DNA from: Epiperipatus broadwayi
Lineage: Eukaryota > Onychophora > Udeonychophora > Euonychophora > Peripatidae
Direction of reading: 5' to 3'
NCBI GenBank assembly: GCA_028023455.1
Contig: JAQFVV010012403.1
Span: 1,118,001 to 1,182,000 of the forward strand
Length of the DNA: 64,000 bases
This document shows positions 1 to 10,050 of this stretch, piece after piece. Under the pieces are notes generated by a model. It was not told where the DNA came from. It was given only the letters and a program-made list of their open reading frames with translations, and did no database searches. The position numbers and the translations under genes were made by a program. The first letter of the stretch is position 1. Each line of letters opens with the position of its first letter.

Positions 1-126
1 GAGCCCATTAAATAAATTACATTATGTTAATTAAACTCAATAATTTAATTTAGATAACTTGTTTTCAGTTAGTTTAGTTTAGTTAATTAATTCATCTTTA
101 TTAATTTAAACAGTAGCAATTTCTTA
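1..126. other. A+T-rich flank, no gene
   Basis: Low-complexity A+T-rich DNA rich in TTAATT and TTTAGTT runs. No coding or structural signal is visible. Similar TTAATTAATT runs occur just beyond the far end of the neighbouring inverted family A pair (about 590-630), so part of this may be the outer end of that element. Confidence 0.5.
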
Positions 127-206
127 TAGTAGTGCCACCTAGTACAAGCCATAATAATCAATGGAATCTAGGTTTGCACATCAAAATTCCTATCTCGTAC
201 ATATTT

Positions 207-265
207 ATTCAATATCCCCAGACTAATTTCTAGCTCATAGCTTTCATCAATAAGGAGCCTTGGAT
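207..265 (-). ncRNA. Decayed hammerhead ribozyme, family A
   Basis: On the minus strand the order is TTGATGA (C3 changed to T), a 13-nt helix II segment, GAAA, then TTAGTC with the expected UC at the cleavage position, and TGGGGA. The outer helix I block TTGGAT (260-265 on plus) faces ATTCAA (207-212) with one substitution from perfect pairing. The C3 change would be expected to abolish or strongly reduce cleavage, so this is a relic of the family core and not an active ribozyme. Confidence 0.6.
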
Positions 266-379
266 CTGAGAGCACAACAACTAGATTTTTGGATTTAATG
301 TAACCCTTCAGTGATCACCTTTTACCATGGTTGTTGGAAGATTGCATTAAATCCAAATATCTAGATGCAATGCTCTCAT

Positions 380-438
380 ATCCAAGGCTCCTCATTGATG
401 AAAGTCATAGGCTAGGAAATAGTTTGGATATACTGGAT
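380..438 (+). ncRNA. Decayed hammerhead ribozyme, family A
   Basis: Plus-strand relic. ATCCAA (380-385) and TCCTCA (389-394) give the 5' side of helix I. TTGATGA (395-401) is the core box with C3 changed to T, and GAAA lies at 416-419. The cleavage-site side has drifted: TAGTTT replaces CTAGTC, and TGGGGATATTGGAT is shortened. It is recognised only by comparison with the better copies at 7.06, 21.6 and 34.25 kb and is unlikely to be active. Confidence 0.55.
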
Positions 439-540
439 GAGTAGGAACCAGATAGGGATTTTGATGCACAAATGTTCTAGCATTCATTGATTATTAAGGC
501 TTGCACTGGGTGGCACTGCTGTATGGAAAGAATTGTGACT

Positions 541-1600
541 ATTTTAAGTTTGTGTAAACATAAATGATGATCATGCTCTGTTTTAGTGGTTTAATTAATT
601 AATTAATTTAATTGACTTAATTTAATTTCATCATCATTAATTATCTACCCAAAAAGACAGATCCTACATGCAACATTAACTTTCTTTATATTTAAATCTG
701 TTTGTCTTGATTTTCAAATACTTTGTAACTATTTTCAATATTTTGGATCATTAGTACGATTGTTTCTTTTCTTACCTGTCATCTTTTATGATTTTTTTAG
801 CCATATCCTTAATAATTTAAGTGACTTCAAATAAATCTTAAGTCCAATTTTTTTCTGTTTTATAATATTCACATTAATATATATATTAATAACTTTTTTC
901 TAACATTTAAGGATTGTAAATATTTTTTTCACTTATTTTTGTTACTCATTTCCAAATCCAACATTTAAACACCTATCTTTTTTTTTCTAATCATCCAACT
1001 TCTTGATCTATATAAAATCACAATGAAAATAAGAAATTAAGCAAGATGTCTTTAAAACTGTATGTGCAGATAAAACTCCTCTATGCATTAAAATTCTATT
1101 TATTCTTAAATGTTTTATTTTAAAATTGTTACAAGTATTTTAATAAACTGACACCAAAATACATAATGTTTAGAAAAATTATTAAACCTGCCATAAAATG
1201 TCTAGAATAGTTATTACTTAATTTTTAATTGTTTTTAACTTTCAACTTACATCTATGCTCATTTTCATGCTAAACATTTTTAAAAATTTGAATAGTCTTA
1301 AACTTTTCATTAAATCAATTCTCAGTATTTATTAGCAGTAATCATGTTATCAAACAAAACTTATGCAATAAACCATTTTATCTCAATTTAGACTTCATTT
1401 ATATGAAATCATGTGTATTAAGAAGTTATTTACATAAATACAATCAAATCAGAACTTAGATAATAATTCTATTTTATACTTTTTCTTACATTTATCTGAT
1501 TTATAAAAAAAAATAATGTAATTTAAATAAAATCCTTGTTTTTACTTCACCTTTGAGTGGTAAGTTTTAAATTGTGCTTTACTCAAAAAATGAAGCTTAG
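541..1600. other. A+T-rich spacer, nothing recognised
   Basis: A long A+T-rich stretch with homopolymer runs and no open frame or repeat family that I recognise. The first 80 bases contain GATGATCATG and GTTTTAGTGGTTTAATT, which resemble the distal end of family A copies elsewhere (about 21330 and 6892), so the A element may extend to about 600. Confidence 0.5.
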
Positions 1601-2230
1601 TATTATTAGAAAATAATTATAAGGCTTTGCACTTTCGGAGAACTTAGGTCTCCATATTCATAGCCTATCTTGGGAGTGTTGGCTTACGTTGAGAATTTTA
1701 AGCGAAGCTTAGCAGTAATTTATGCAAAAAAACACTGAGCAATAATATTTATTTAGAAAATTAAAATAATAAAATTAAACATTAAAATCAGCATTAAGAT
1801 AATATATTTAGTAGAAATTAAATATTCACTCATTAAATTAAGATTAATAAACAATTGAAATAATTTATTAAAGAATTAAATAAATTAAACAATAAACTAT
1901 AAAATTCTAAATAAAACACTAAATAATTTAATAAATGCTTATGGTAAGTAAATAATTAACAATATAATTTGTAAAGAGAAAAACAAATTAAAACAAGTAA
2001 ATTAAAATAATAAAATAATTTAATCAATAAAACAATTTTTAATAAACTAAAAAAGTAAATAGTAATAAAAAAAGAAATAAACATTAAACACTTTATTTAG
2101 TAAATTTAGACAAAATAACACAATTGATAATAGTTAAAATAATTTCCTCAGTAAATTAAAACAATATAAGGTACTAGTCTGATAGTCAGGCATGGCTGCT
2201 TGATGGCATTGTTTCTATGTAATGTTTATA
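1601..2230. other. A-rich low-complexity DNA
   Basis: A short stretch of more balanced composition (1620-1730) is followed by about 430 bases made almost only of A and T, with AATAAA- and TTAAA-like words repeated irregularly. No tandem period or coding potential is seen. The 1620-1730 part looks unique within the window. Confidence 0.5.
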
Positions 2231-2324
2231 GGCCAAGAGAGATTTTTTTTCTTTCTACTATGTCTTTAAATTTTGTTTCCTTTTATTTTTTCTATTATGT
2301 CTTCAATTTTTTTCCCTTACACAA

Positions 2325-2945
2325 ATATCATCTTTACCACTGATATAAGTCAAACTTTTCTTATTTTTAAAACAAATTTTTATTATTTTTTATTTGTATT
2401 ACCTTTTTTAAAAAATAAAATCTTGTTCTACCTTTTTAAAAATAAAAACAAACCAAAAATAACTTTTTCCTAACTTTTGTCTCAGTGACAACAAACTTTT
2501 CCTCAACCCCACTCCCAAATAAGATAACACCAAAACTTTTGACTTTATCAACTTTTGTTTTCTTTTTTTTATTATTGATTTATGTCATAGAATCACAACC
2601 TTCTGTTTTGGAAACTTTTTTTTTTCTACATACTAACAAACTACAATAACAAAAACAATACACAAACACATCTTTACCACTGATATAGTAAAACTTTTAT
2701 TTTTAAAATCAATTTTTATTACATTTTATTTGAATTACATTTTTTAAAATAAAATCTTGTTCTACCTTTTTTAAAAATAAAAACAAATCAAAAATAACTT
2801 TTGTCTCAGTGACAGCAAACCTTTTTTCAACCATCTCCCTCCCTCCCCAAAAAATAAAATAAGACCATAACTTTTGACTTTTTTAACTTTTTTTTTTTTT
2901 ATTGACTTCTGTCATAGAATCACAATCTTTTGTGTTGGAAATGTG
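2325..2945. repeat. Tandem duplication, about 340-bp period
   Basis: Two diverged direct copies. The block beginning TCTTTACCACTGATATA occurs at 2331 and 2671. The same order of landmarks follows in both: AAAATCTTGTTCTACC, TTTTGTCTCAGTGACA, TTTTGACTTT and GTCATAGAATCACAA. The offset stays at 338-340 bases. It is T-rich on the plus strand and no protein is indicated. Confidence 0.8.
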
Positions 2946-3039
2946 TGCAAATTGAATGTCTTCAATTGCAGGAGTGTGAGTGACATCATAATTGTGAGGT
3001 TGTTTTGCAAATGTAGAGTTTCGTGGACTCACCTGACTA

Positions 3040-3775
3040 TGGTGTGCAGACAATTCTTAGTGAGTCAGTCAGACTGTGTGATTTAAGTAGAAATGAAGTT
3101 ACTCTACTATGGAGATTTCAAAACTTGTGGCCACTTAAAATCCAGCCACTCTCAGAAACAATACTGTAGCCAACTGTAAATTGTGTGGATTCACATAAAG
3201 TGTTGCAAAGCACAAAACAGACCATAATATTTCTGTGCAATGCCATCAAGTGGCTTGCAAAGGCTAATACAACAGAAACAGTTATATTAGCTATAAGTCT
3301 GGTCATGTAAATGCCACTGTATATTCCACTTCTGTTGTTGGCAACTGGCACAATTTGAAAATCTGCTTGCCACAGTGTGCCATTTTATTTGTCTCGTATA
3401 TTTTCTCACAAAAACATGAGTTTTTACATGAGCACTGCTGAATCATGTTCAGTCCTACCATTTGCCAATGTTTTTCACATTCCAAGTTGTGTAGGGGATG
3501 GTGTGACAATTCTTAGTGAGTCAGACTGCATGATTTAAGTAGAAATGAAATTACTCTGCTATGGAGATATCAAATGTTGTGGCCACTTGAAATCCAGCCA
3601 CCATCAGACAATATGGTAGCCAACAGTGAATTGTGTGAATTAGCATAGGTGCAAAACAGGTTGTAATATTTCTGTGCAATACCATCAAGTTTCCTGCAAT
3701 GGCCAATACAACAGAACTGTAGTATTAGCCATAAGTCCAGCTCCGTAAATGGCATTTTTATGTGTTTTTGCACAT
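3040..3775. repeat. Tandem duplication, about 450-bp period
   Basis: Two direct copies begin with GACAATTCTTAGTGAGTCAG and continue through GATTTAAGTAGAAATGAA, GGCCACTT.AAATCCAGCCA, GCCAAC.GT.AATTGTGTG, AATATTTCTGTGCAAT and ATTAGC.ATAAGTC. GACTG lies at 3072 and 3524, an offset of about 452 bases. Short open frames of 67-77 codons on the minus strand are by-products of the repeat and share no known domain. A repeat unit of unknown family. Confidence 0.8.
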
Positions 3776-3779
3776 AAAC

Positions 3780-4965
3780 AATGCCATTAAGCAGCTGTGC
3801 TTGGCTATCAGATTAGTACCCAATAGAATTTAAATAAATAAACAACAAAAGTAAAACAATAGAAATAAACTAATAAACTTTAACTAAAATTACAACAACT
3901 TATTAATCATGAATACAGAAATCAACTGTCAGTAATGCATTGTTTGTAAATGTGTTTTTAAAATCTCCATGCAGTCACTCACAAGTAATAGTTTAAAAGC
4001 ATAAGTGAATTTCTTTATGCTTAAAATGTATTCTTATATAAGCCAATCATTACTAACTATCTATTATATGCACAAAGATTTTAAAAATATATTTACAAAT
4101 AGTACATGACTCAAGGTTGATTTCCTTCTACACAATCACAATTATTTCAATGCTTAATAATAATAGATTAACAAATTATTAAATAAATAGACAAAGCAAA
4201 GAATGCAATTAAAAGAATAAACAATTTTCAGTTAAATTCAACAATAAACAAAAAAATAAAGTTGAAATAATAAATAAAAAAATATTTTTTAAGTATGTCA
4301 AGAGAAATAAAAATGTTAAAAAACCCAATTTAACATTAATTACTACTCAATAAATTTTAAATAATACATTCAATAAATTAAAATAATTTAAAAAATTAAA
4401 AAAATAAGCATCAATTTTGTCAATAAAAATTAAATAAATAATTTATTAAATAAATAAATAAATAATTTATTCAATAAATAAATAAGTAACTAAAATAAAA
4501 ACTCATATTGTCAAAAAAACAGAGAACCGATTTGTTAAATAATTTAAACAATCAATTAAAATAAACAATTTAAATTCCAAGCATCACATTTATTATTAAA
4601 ATGTTAGAGAACCTATTCTTTTATTTTAATCAATCATCAAAACAGTGAAAAAAAATATTTGTGACATAAAAAATGTTTTGAAAATAATATCATTAATTAA
4701 TTATATTCATTCAACTATTTACTTAGTAATTGTTTAAAATACCAATTAAAACAATATATAACAAATATGCTCCAAAAAATAAAGCAATCTCTTTGTATAA
4801 ACAACTCTGCCTCAATTTTTCAATGACAATTAAAAACACAACACAAATATTTATAGCTATATATTATACTAGTTTCATCATCTTGATGAATTGTTAAATA
4901 CTTATAGAAAAATATAATTTTCTTTATATTTTTCTATATATTTTTAATATTAATAATAACACGCA
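3780..4965. other. A-rich low-complexity spacer
   Basis: Mostly A and T, including the irregular AATA-rich stretch 4430-4490. No gene, clean tandem repeat or mobile element recognised. Confidence 0.55.
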
Positions 4966-4969
4966 GATT

Positions 4970-5465
4970 ATTACAAAACACAACATTTGAGTGAATTGTT
5001 ATCACCTATTCTTCAAGTGATGATGTCTTGACCAATGAATGATACTCACCCCAAGAATTGAACCAATCACCTTTATATTTGTAAATATTGAGTTTAAAGT
5101 AAAGCTCTAACTCAATAAGTCATTCTGTCAAAGGTTAGTTGGTTAACAAATCACTTTAAATTCAATATTCATGAACTGATTCAAATTCTGGGTTAACTGT
5201 CACTAATCAGATTATTAATATAAAAAGAGAAAAGATTAATACCACTCAAAGTGTTATATTTTATATTGGCCTATCTTATTAATAATAGTTGATGGTCATT
5301 AGAAAAGTAAAATTAAAGTTTGAATTTTTTTAAAAACTTTAACAATTCTTCTAGATGGTGGAAATAGTGCAACATATAACTACATATAAAATGTTATAAT
5401 TTTAAATATTGAGACAATCATAACACAAATGTATTTATAATGATGTTTCATTAACAGCATTGAAT
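4970..5465. mobile_element. Family B element, diverged inverted pair
   Basis: A worn inverted copy of family B. The centre holds two opposed tRNA-like heads. TTTAAAGTAAAGCTCTAACTCAA (about 5092-5115) and TTAGTTGGTTAAC (about 5134-5147) occupy the positions of the A-box-like GCTCAGTTGGTTAGAGC seen in better copies. GATTCAAATTCTGGG replaces the B-box-like GGTTTGATTCCC. The flanking CACTAATCAG and CACCTATTCTTCAAG match the element body. It is far more diverged than the 7.5 and 37 kb copies. Confidence 0.6.
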
Positions 5466-5574
5466 ACATGCACAGGTGCTCAAAATCATGTGTCAATGCA
5501 AATAGCTTTGCATTGTGGGTGACAAGAATTATAGAAGTCATTTTAGTATTGATCATATAAACCTACTATTTTGT

Positions 5575-6315
5575 TATATAGAAATAAAACAAACTAACTC
5601 CTTTTTTTTAAAACTTGATTTATTATGACTATAATCATGAAAAAGAAATCCGACATTTCGACTATTTTTTATAGTCTTTTTCAAGGCACACTAAAATAAA
5701 ATATATATACATAATAAATATCACATATTCCAAAAAAAAAAAAAAAAAAATTAAATTAATTAAAAATTACAAAATATATCCATAACCAAATTTTTTTTTT
5801 TTTTTTACCTTATCTCACTCCCCTTTCCTATTACAATCACAACTTAAACACAATTAATTCTTTTTTAAAATTCTATATATATCAAATAAAAACTTTTAAT
5901 TAAAAACCTATTATTTTCTTTTATCTTTTAACATGTTAATAGAAAAAATAAAAAAATAAAAAAAGATAAAAGAAAATAATAGGTTTTTAATTAAAAGTTT
6001 TTATTTGATATACATAGAATTTTAAAAAAAGAATTAGTTGTGTTTAAGTTGTGATTGTAATAGGAAAGGGGAGTGAGATAAGGTAAAAAAAAGAAAATTT
6101 TGGTTATGGATATATTTTATATTTTGTAATTTTTAATTAATTTTTTTTTTTTTTTTTGGAATATGTGATATTTATTGTGTATATATATTTTATTTTAGTG
6201 TGACTTGAAAAAGACTATAAAAAATAGTCCAAACGTTGGATTTCTTTTTCATGATTATAGTCATAATAAATCAAGTTTTAAAAAGAAGGAATTAGTTTGT
6301 TGTATTTCTATATTA
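5575..6315. mobile_element. Family P: 740-bp near-perfect palindrome
   Basis: Two arms of roughly 350 bases are inverted copies of each other around a short A-rich centre near 5930-5960. Matching landmarks are AAACTTGATTTATTATGAC (5610) with its reverse complement at about 6262-6281, CTCACTCCCCTTTCCTATT with AATAGGAAAGGGGAGTGAG (about 6058-6076), and CCTATTATTTTCTTTTATC with its inverse. Even the flanks beyond 5590 and 6298 pair. Arm similarity is high, so the structure is fairly young or maintained by gene conversion. Each arm contains a hairpin, AAGACTAT - TTTTT - ATAGTC, followed by GAAATGTCGG or CAAACGTTGG, reminiscent of helix II plus GAAAC of a hammerhead but without a proper CUGANGA box. 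No protein encoded. Possible identities: MITE, or terminal repeat of a Penelope-like element. Confidence 0.8.
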
Positions 6316-6319
6316 GATA

Positions 6320-6890
6320 TATATGAACTATTTCGAAAAGAAGAACTGTGTGCTGGATATATTAAATTATTTTATTTTGTTATACTCTTCTAGTTAGTAT
6401 GTAGTTTGTGATAAAATTAAACAATTATTTTTTAAAAGTCATTTGCCTTGTAGAGAGTACAAAATAGTCATGATGATTTTTTAGCAGTTAAAGTTTAAAC
6501 TATCTTTGAAAAATATGTACTATGCTGTATTTTTAAAAATGAATATATTCCAAAAAAAAAAAAAGATAAAGTGAGTCAAAATTAAATAATTCAATAAATA
6601 TTCAACCAAAGAAAGAAAAAAACCATTGAAATATATTGTGAATGCATTTTCTTTATTACAGTCTCACCCTAGGAAATGAGGTTAACTGGTTTCCCATGAT
6701 GCCTCATAAATCAAGAATTTTGCATGAAAAACAAGCAGTTATAATGTTTTTCTATAAACAAAAAAATTAACTTAGTACTATATATTTAAAATATACAATA
6801 AACGTTAAATCTTCAATTAAAAAAGGCTTGATGTGTATGAAGCATATTGTTAATAAAAAAAGCACTAACTTATATACAATCAAGTATATT
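6320..6890. other. A+T-rich spacer
   Basis: No recognisable gene or repeat. A short block of balanced composition at 6660-6720 is unique in the window. Confidence 0.5.
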
Positions 6891-6891
6891 T

Positions 6892-7223
6892 CACCACTAA
6901 ATATCACATGATCATCATTATGTATGCTTACACAAGCTGTTTACACAGAAGCTAAACCCTCCATGCAGTAGCACTACTCAGTGCATGCCAGAGTAATCAA
7001 TGAATGTATGAAGATTTGTGCATAAAATCCTGATCTAGTGCCCACTCATCCAATATCCCCAGACTAGTTTCTAGCTTGTGGCTTTCATCAGAGAGGAGCT
7101 ACAAGCTAGAAACTAGTTTGGGGATATTGGCTGAGTAGGTAATACATGGAGATTTTATTCACAAACCTTTTTGCATCCATTGATTACTCTGGTTGGCACC
7201 GAGTAGCGCTACTGTATGGCAAG
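6892..7223. mobile_element. Family A foldback element
   Basis: A compact inverted pair of family A. Ends CCATGCAGTAGCACTACTCA and GAGTAGCGCTACTGTATGG are inverted repeats. Inside them, CAATATCCCCAGACTAGTTT (7051) faces AAACTAGTTTGGGGATATTG (7110-7129). The minus-strand arm carries a hammerhead with every core base present (listed separately). The plus arm lost the CTGATGA box because the arms meet inside the ribozyme. CACATGATCATC near 6905 is the distal end also seen in other A copies. It would fold into a single long hairpin as DNA or RNA. Confidence 0.85.
7056..7097 (-). ncRNA. Hammerhead ribozyme, family A, intact core
   Basis: On the minus strand: helix I strand TCCTC (7097-7093), core CTGATGA (7091-7085), helix II AAGC - CACAA - GCTA (first pair A.A mismatched, then three pairs), GAAA (7071-7068), palindromic helix III ACTAGT, cleavage base C17 at 7062, then TGGGGA (7061-7056), which pairs back to the TCCTC strand with one T.T mismatch next to the core. 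All invariant bases C3, U4, G5, A6, G8, A9, G12, A13, A14 and U16.1 are present. The outer helix I block found in other copies is lost here because the foldback centre interrupts it. Activity is inferred, not shown. Confidence 0.75.
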
Positions 7224-7483
7224 TATATTTCAATTATCACTATTTTTTTAATGAAAATTTTACATGTTGTGATCCATGTTTTGAAATGTTAAGGCTAATA
7301 ATCCATTGAATCAAGATTTCTTAAAATGATGCATGACAAAAAAAAATTAAACATAATGTTCATTTTAAATTTATTTTTGACATATTTTATGTTATCAATG
7401 CTTTTTTTTTTGTTTTTTGATGCATTTTATATTATATTGTCAATATTTTTTATGCATTTTATATTGTCAGTGTTTTTGTGTAT

Positions 7484-8065
7484 GTTTTCCTGAAGATTTG
7501 TGATGATGGTATTTTAGTTGTATTTATATATTAGACTATTTTCATTGTCTAATATTAAGTATTGAATGTCTTACAATATTTAACTTTATTTAAATTTTCC
7601 AATTACATTCAACTGTTAGTAAAAGCATACAGATTAATATATGCACAATGATGAGGGGTATTATTTCCCTCTCTTCTTCAGGGGCTTTATCCTGCCCAGT
7701 GATAGTACTAGCATGGGAATTGAACCTGTACCCTTAGATTCTTGAATATTGAATTTTAAGTTAATGCCCTAACCAACTGTGGAAAGATGGCTCAGTTGGT
7801 TAGAGCATTACCTTAAAATTCAATATTCAAAAATATAAGGGTCCATGTTTGATTCCCATACTCGTATTGTCATTGGTCAGGCCAACAACACCTGAAGAAG
7901 AGGGAAAAATAATACCAGTCAAAACATCATGCATATACTAACATGTGTGCTTATTACTAACAGTTGAAAGTAATTGGAAAATTTAAATAAGGTTAAATTT
8001 TTTTAAAGACATTCAATACTTATATTAGATGATGGAAATAGTCCAATATATAAATACAATGTTTT
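7484..8065. mobile_element. Family B foldback element with opposed tRNA-like promoters
   Basis: An inverted pair of about 290-base arms. Outer ends TATTAGACTATTTTCATTGTCTAAT and the block near 8030-8060 mirror each other. Towards the centre each arm reads element body, then a tRNA-like segment: GGCTCAGTTGGTTAGAGCAT (about 7789-7808) is A-box-like and TTTGATTCCCATAC (about 7849) is B-box-like, with the opposite arm carrying the complement (GGGAATTGAACC at about 7716). Between them lies the repeated phrase TTCAATATTCA. The body also has CCTGAAGAAGAGGG, then CAAAACAT, a hammerhead-like order that lacks G12. Non-coding; probably a SINE-like element transcribed by RNA polymerase III. Confidence 0.75.
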
Positions 8066-8104
8066 TTTCGTTTTTGATGCACTTTATGTAAAGTTATTAA
8101 TATA

Positions 8105-8470
8105 TAGGGTATATGAGCACAGACTTTCAGATGACCCATCACTCTCCACTCTATCTAATAACACTGATACACTCAATCATATATATGCTGAAAAGATAAA
8201 TAATCACCAATGTATCCGTATTTCATGCTAAACCAGCAATCATCAGTTGGTCCAGATTATCATCTCCCACACATATATACTATAAGTGCTCAGATATATA
8301 TTAAGATAGACAATCTTCATACTTTAATGGACAGGCTCCAATCGACTACACACTCCAACTCTTCAACCATCCATCCAATTGATAATCTGATGATGGAATG
8401 CTCGAAGGCCACCCTAAGGCCGAGATTCTTGTCACACCCATGTTGACCTCAGGTCAATCTGAACCCCACA
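8105..8470 (-). mobile_element. Family G element with ribozyme
   Basis: Full-length-looking minus-strand copy of family G. Shared landmarks with the 59.2-59.5 kb copy, in element order: CCATCATCAGATT, GCCTGTCCATTAAAGTATGA, a hammerhead core, GGTGATTATTTATCTTTT, then a tail with GAAAGTCTG and GCTC followed by a TATATA-rich end. In other copies this tail reads GAGTTCAAACCC, a B-box-like word. No open reading frame of note. Two copies share about 350 bases in the same order, which defines the family. Confidence 0.75.
8199..8261 (-). ncRNA. Hammerhead ribozyme, family G
   Basis: Minus strand: outer helix I GATAATC (8261-8255), bulge TGG, inner helix I ACCAA, core CTGATGA (8246-8240), helix II TTGC - TGGTTTA - GCAT (three pairs, outermost T.T), GAAA (8224-8221), a helix III segment enlarged by two bases relative to other copies, then TTGGT and GATTATT closing both helix I blocks. 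The conserved core boxes are both intact. The extra CA before TTGGT disturbs the usual UH at the cleavage site, so activity is doubtful in this copy. Confidence 0.72.
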
Positions 8471-8479
8471 TGTACAGGA

Positions 8480-9605
8480 CATAATCCATTTAAGTTATTA
8501 ATGTTTTTTTTTATTATTGTAATTAGCTGATGAATCAGATTTTGAAATTTTATGATAATATTTTTTAACATTTTGTCTGACGTTTTAAAAAATAAAATTG
8601 CAGTTCAATTTAGCAAAAATTAATTCACAAACATGTAATAGACTTGATTACTGTAATTTTATTAATCTAAGACATTTTTTACCAATATATTTATATTTAT
8701 GATGAGATATTTTTGCCTGGGGAAAATAATTTTTTTTGTTACGAAAATATTAAATAAAAATTAGGAAAAATTGTAATGCATTTTAAATAATGAACACAGC
8801 TTTTAATCTATTTCACAATACACAGTAATTATGTATACAATTAAAATTTATGTTTAATGAAAGTTACTTCTTAATATCACTTGATTTATTTTGATTCATT
8901 AGAAATTCCAAAAATATAACCTAAGATAGAACAACTCTTTTCACTCAGTTGATCTGCTTTTCCAAATCAACGAAAAGATATTGATAGCTACAAGTTCAGC
9001 CATTTTTTCCCTTCTGAAATACAAGTGTTATTGAAAAAAGATACATCTATATTAGAACTTACATGGTTCTTAGCTTTAAACTTGGACCTATCTTTAGGTC
9101 TTAAAAGCTTCATATCAATGAAACTTTATACATTATATGTACCTATGTGTAAAAAAATTAATTACTTAACAGTACTTCTGCCTTAACCATTACTACTACT
9201 TCAATATGCAAAATTATAAATAATCACATGATTACTCACTCAGGAAGTCATGTGACATTTGAGAATTAAAATTCACAGTTTGAATTTTTGGTCACAAATC
9301 TTTAATACTAGAATCTGCAAATCCATTACTACATTAAAGCACATAGACATGCAAATAAGAACTTTTCAGACATAATGTACTTAAATGTTGTAATAAAATT
9401 TGTATTTAAATAAAATTCTTTAACATCATTGACACACGAGGCTCCTACATTAGGGTGTTACAGAATACATTTTTAAAATTCAAGTTTTTTTTTTACATTC
9501 AGTTACAAAATGATCCATCATGACTGAACCCTTACTTCTACAAGATCATGAGTAAAAACTTTGTAGTCTGTAAAACATGTCTCCTTTGCTATACTTAATA
9601 TTGAA
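8480..9605. other. A+T-rich spacer
   Basis: No gene or repeat family recognised. Composition is A+T-rich throughout, with a few unique, more balanced stretches around 8940-9120. Confidence 0.45.
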
Positions 9606-9609
9606 AAAT

Positions 9610-10050
9610 CATCATCATCATTTTCATCCATGATTAATTCACTGTAGGATGAAAATCTTTACAAGTTTAATCTGGTTTTTCCAATCTGTAGCCTCTCTTT
9701 TTTTACATCACTCTTGCAAACATTTTCATTTCATCCAACCATCTCACACATGGAATCTTTCCAGGTCATTTAAATCTCCTAGACTACACTTTAAAACTTC
9801 AATTGATAATCTATTATTAACTCTTTTAGAAATGTCTAGTCCATTTCCATTCCAGTCTTTTCATTCCTTTAATAATGTTGGTGATACCTGTTTGTTCTCT
9901 CATATAAGTATTTCATTTTCAATTTCTTTTTATTATTGTTAACATGCATCTCTCCATATTTCATTGAAAGCTCTGAAATCTACATATTGCTCTTTTGTTA
10001 AGTGTCCAAGTATAAGATTCATAAGTAACAAGTGGTAAAACATATATACA
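9610..10050 (-). pseudogene. RTE-type retrotransposon 3' fragment
   Basis: Minus-strand debris of the C-terminal end of a non-LTR reverse transcriptase. The same conserved string of landmarks occurs here and in the fragments at 36.0, 43.3 and 44.1 kb: a region for quarrelling repeats ELKRLKW-like, AGHI-like and RPRKR-like peptides, then ATCCTGCAGTGGAT-like DNA and a final ATG/ATC-rich tail (CATCATCATCA at 9610). Stops and frameshifts break it everywhere. A 97-codon plus-strand open frame over it is a shadow. The element end with GATGATGATGA is shared by all copies. Confidence 0.7.

Larger units (their letters stand above)
127..540. mobile_element. Family A inverted pair (foldback with two ribozyme relics)
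   Basis: Two copies of repeat family A lie head to head. The left copy runs on the minus strand and the right copy on the plus strand, so the ends (AGTAGTGCCAC at 128 and GTGGCACTGCTG near 520) are inverted repeats. Inner landmarks also mirror: AATATCCCCAGACTA on the left against the related block near 425-440 on the right, and GGAGCCTTGGAT on the left against ATCCAAGGCTCC on the right. The centre (about 285-350) holds the inverted sequences TTTTTGGATTTAATG and CATTAAATCCAAAT. Each arm carries a decayed hammerhead core, listed separately. No protein is encoded. The pattern could be read as a MITE, but the ribozyme core and the direct-repeat copy near 21.2-21.7 kb favour a retrozyme-like origin. 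Confidence 0.75.

Noticed and set aside
8435-8462. TGACCTCAGGTCA as a nuclear-receptor site
   Set aside because: A 13-base palindrome next to a repeat is weak evidence, with no promoter or gene near it.
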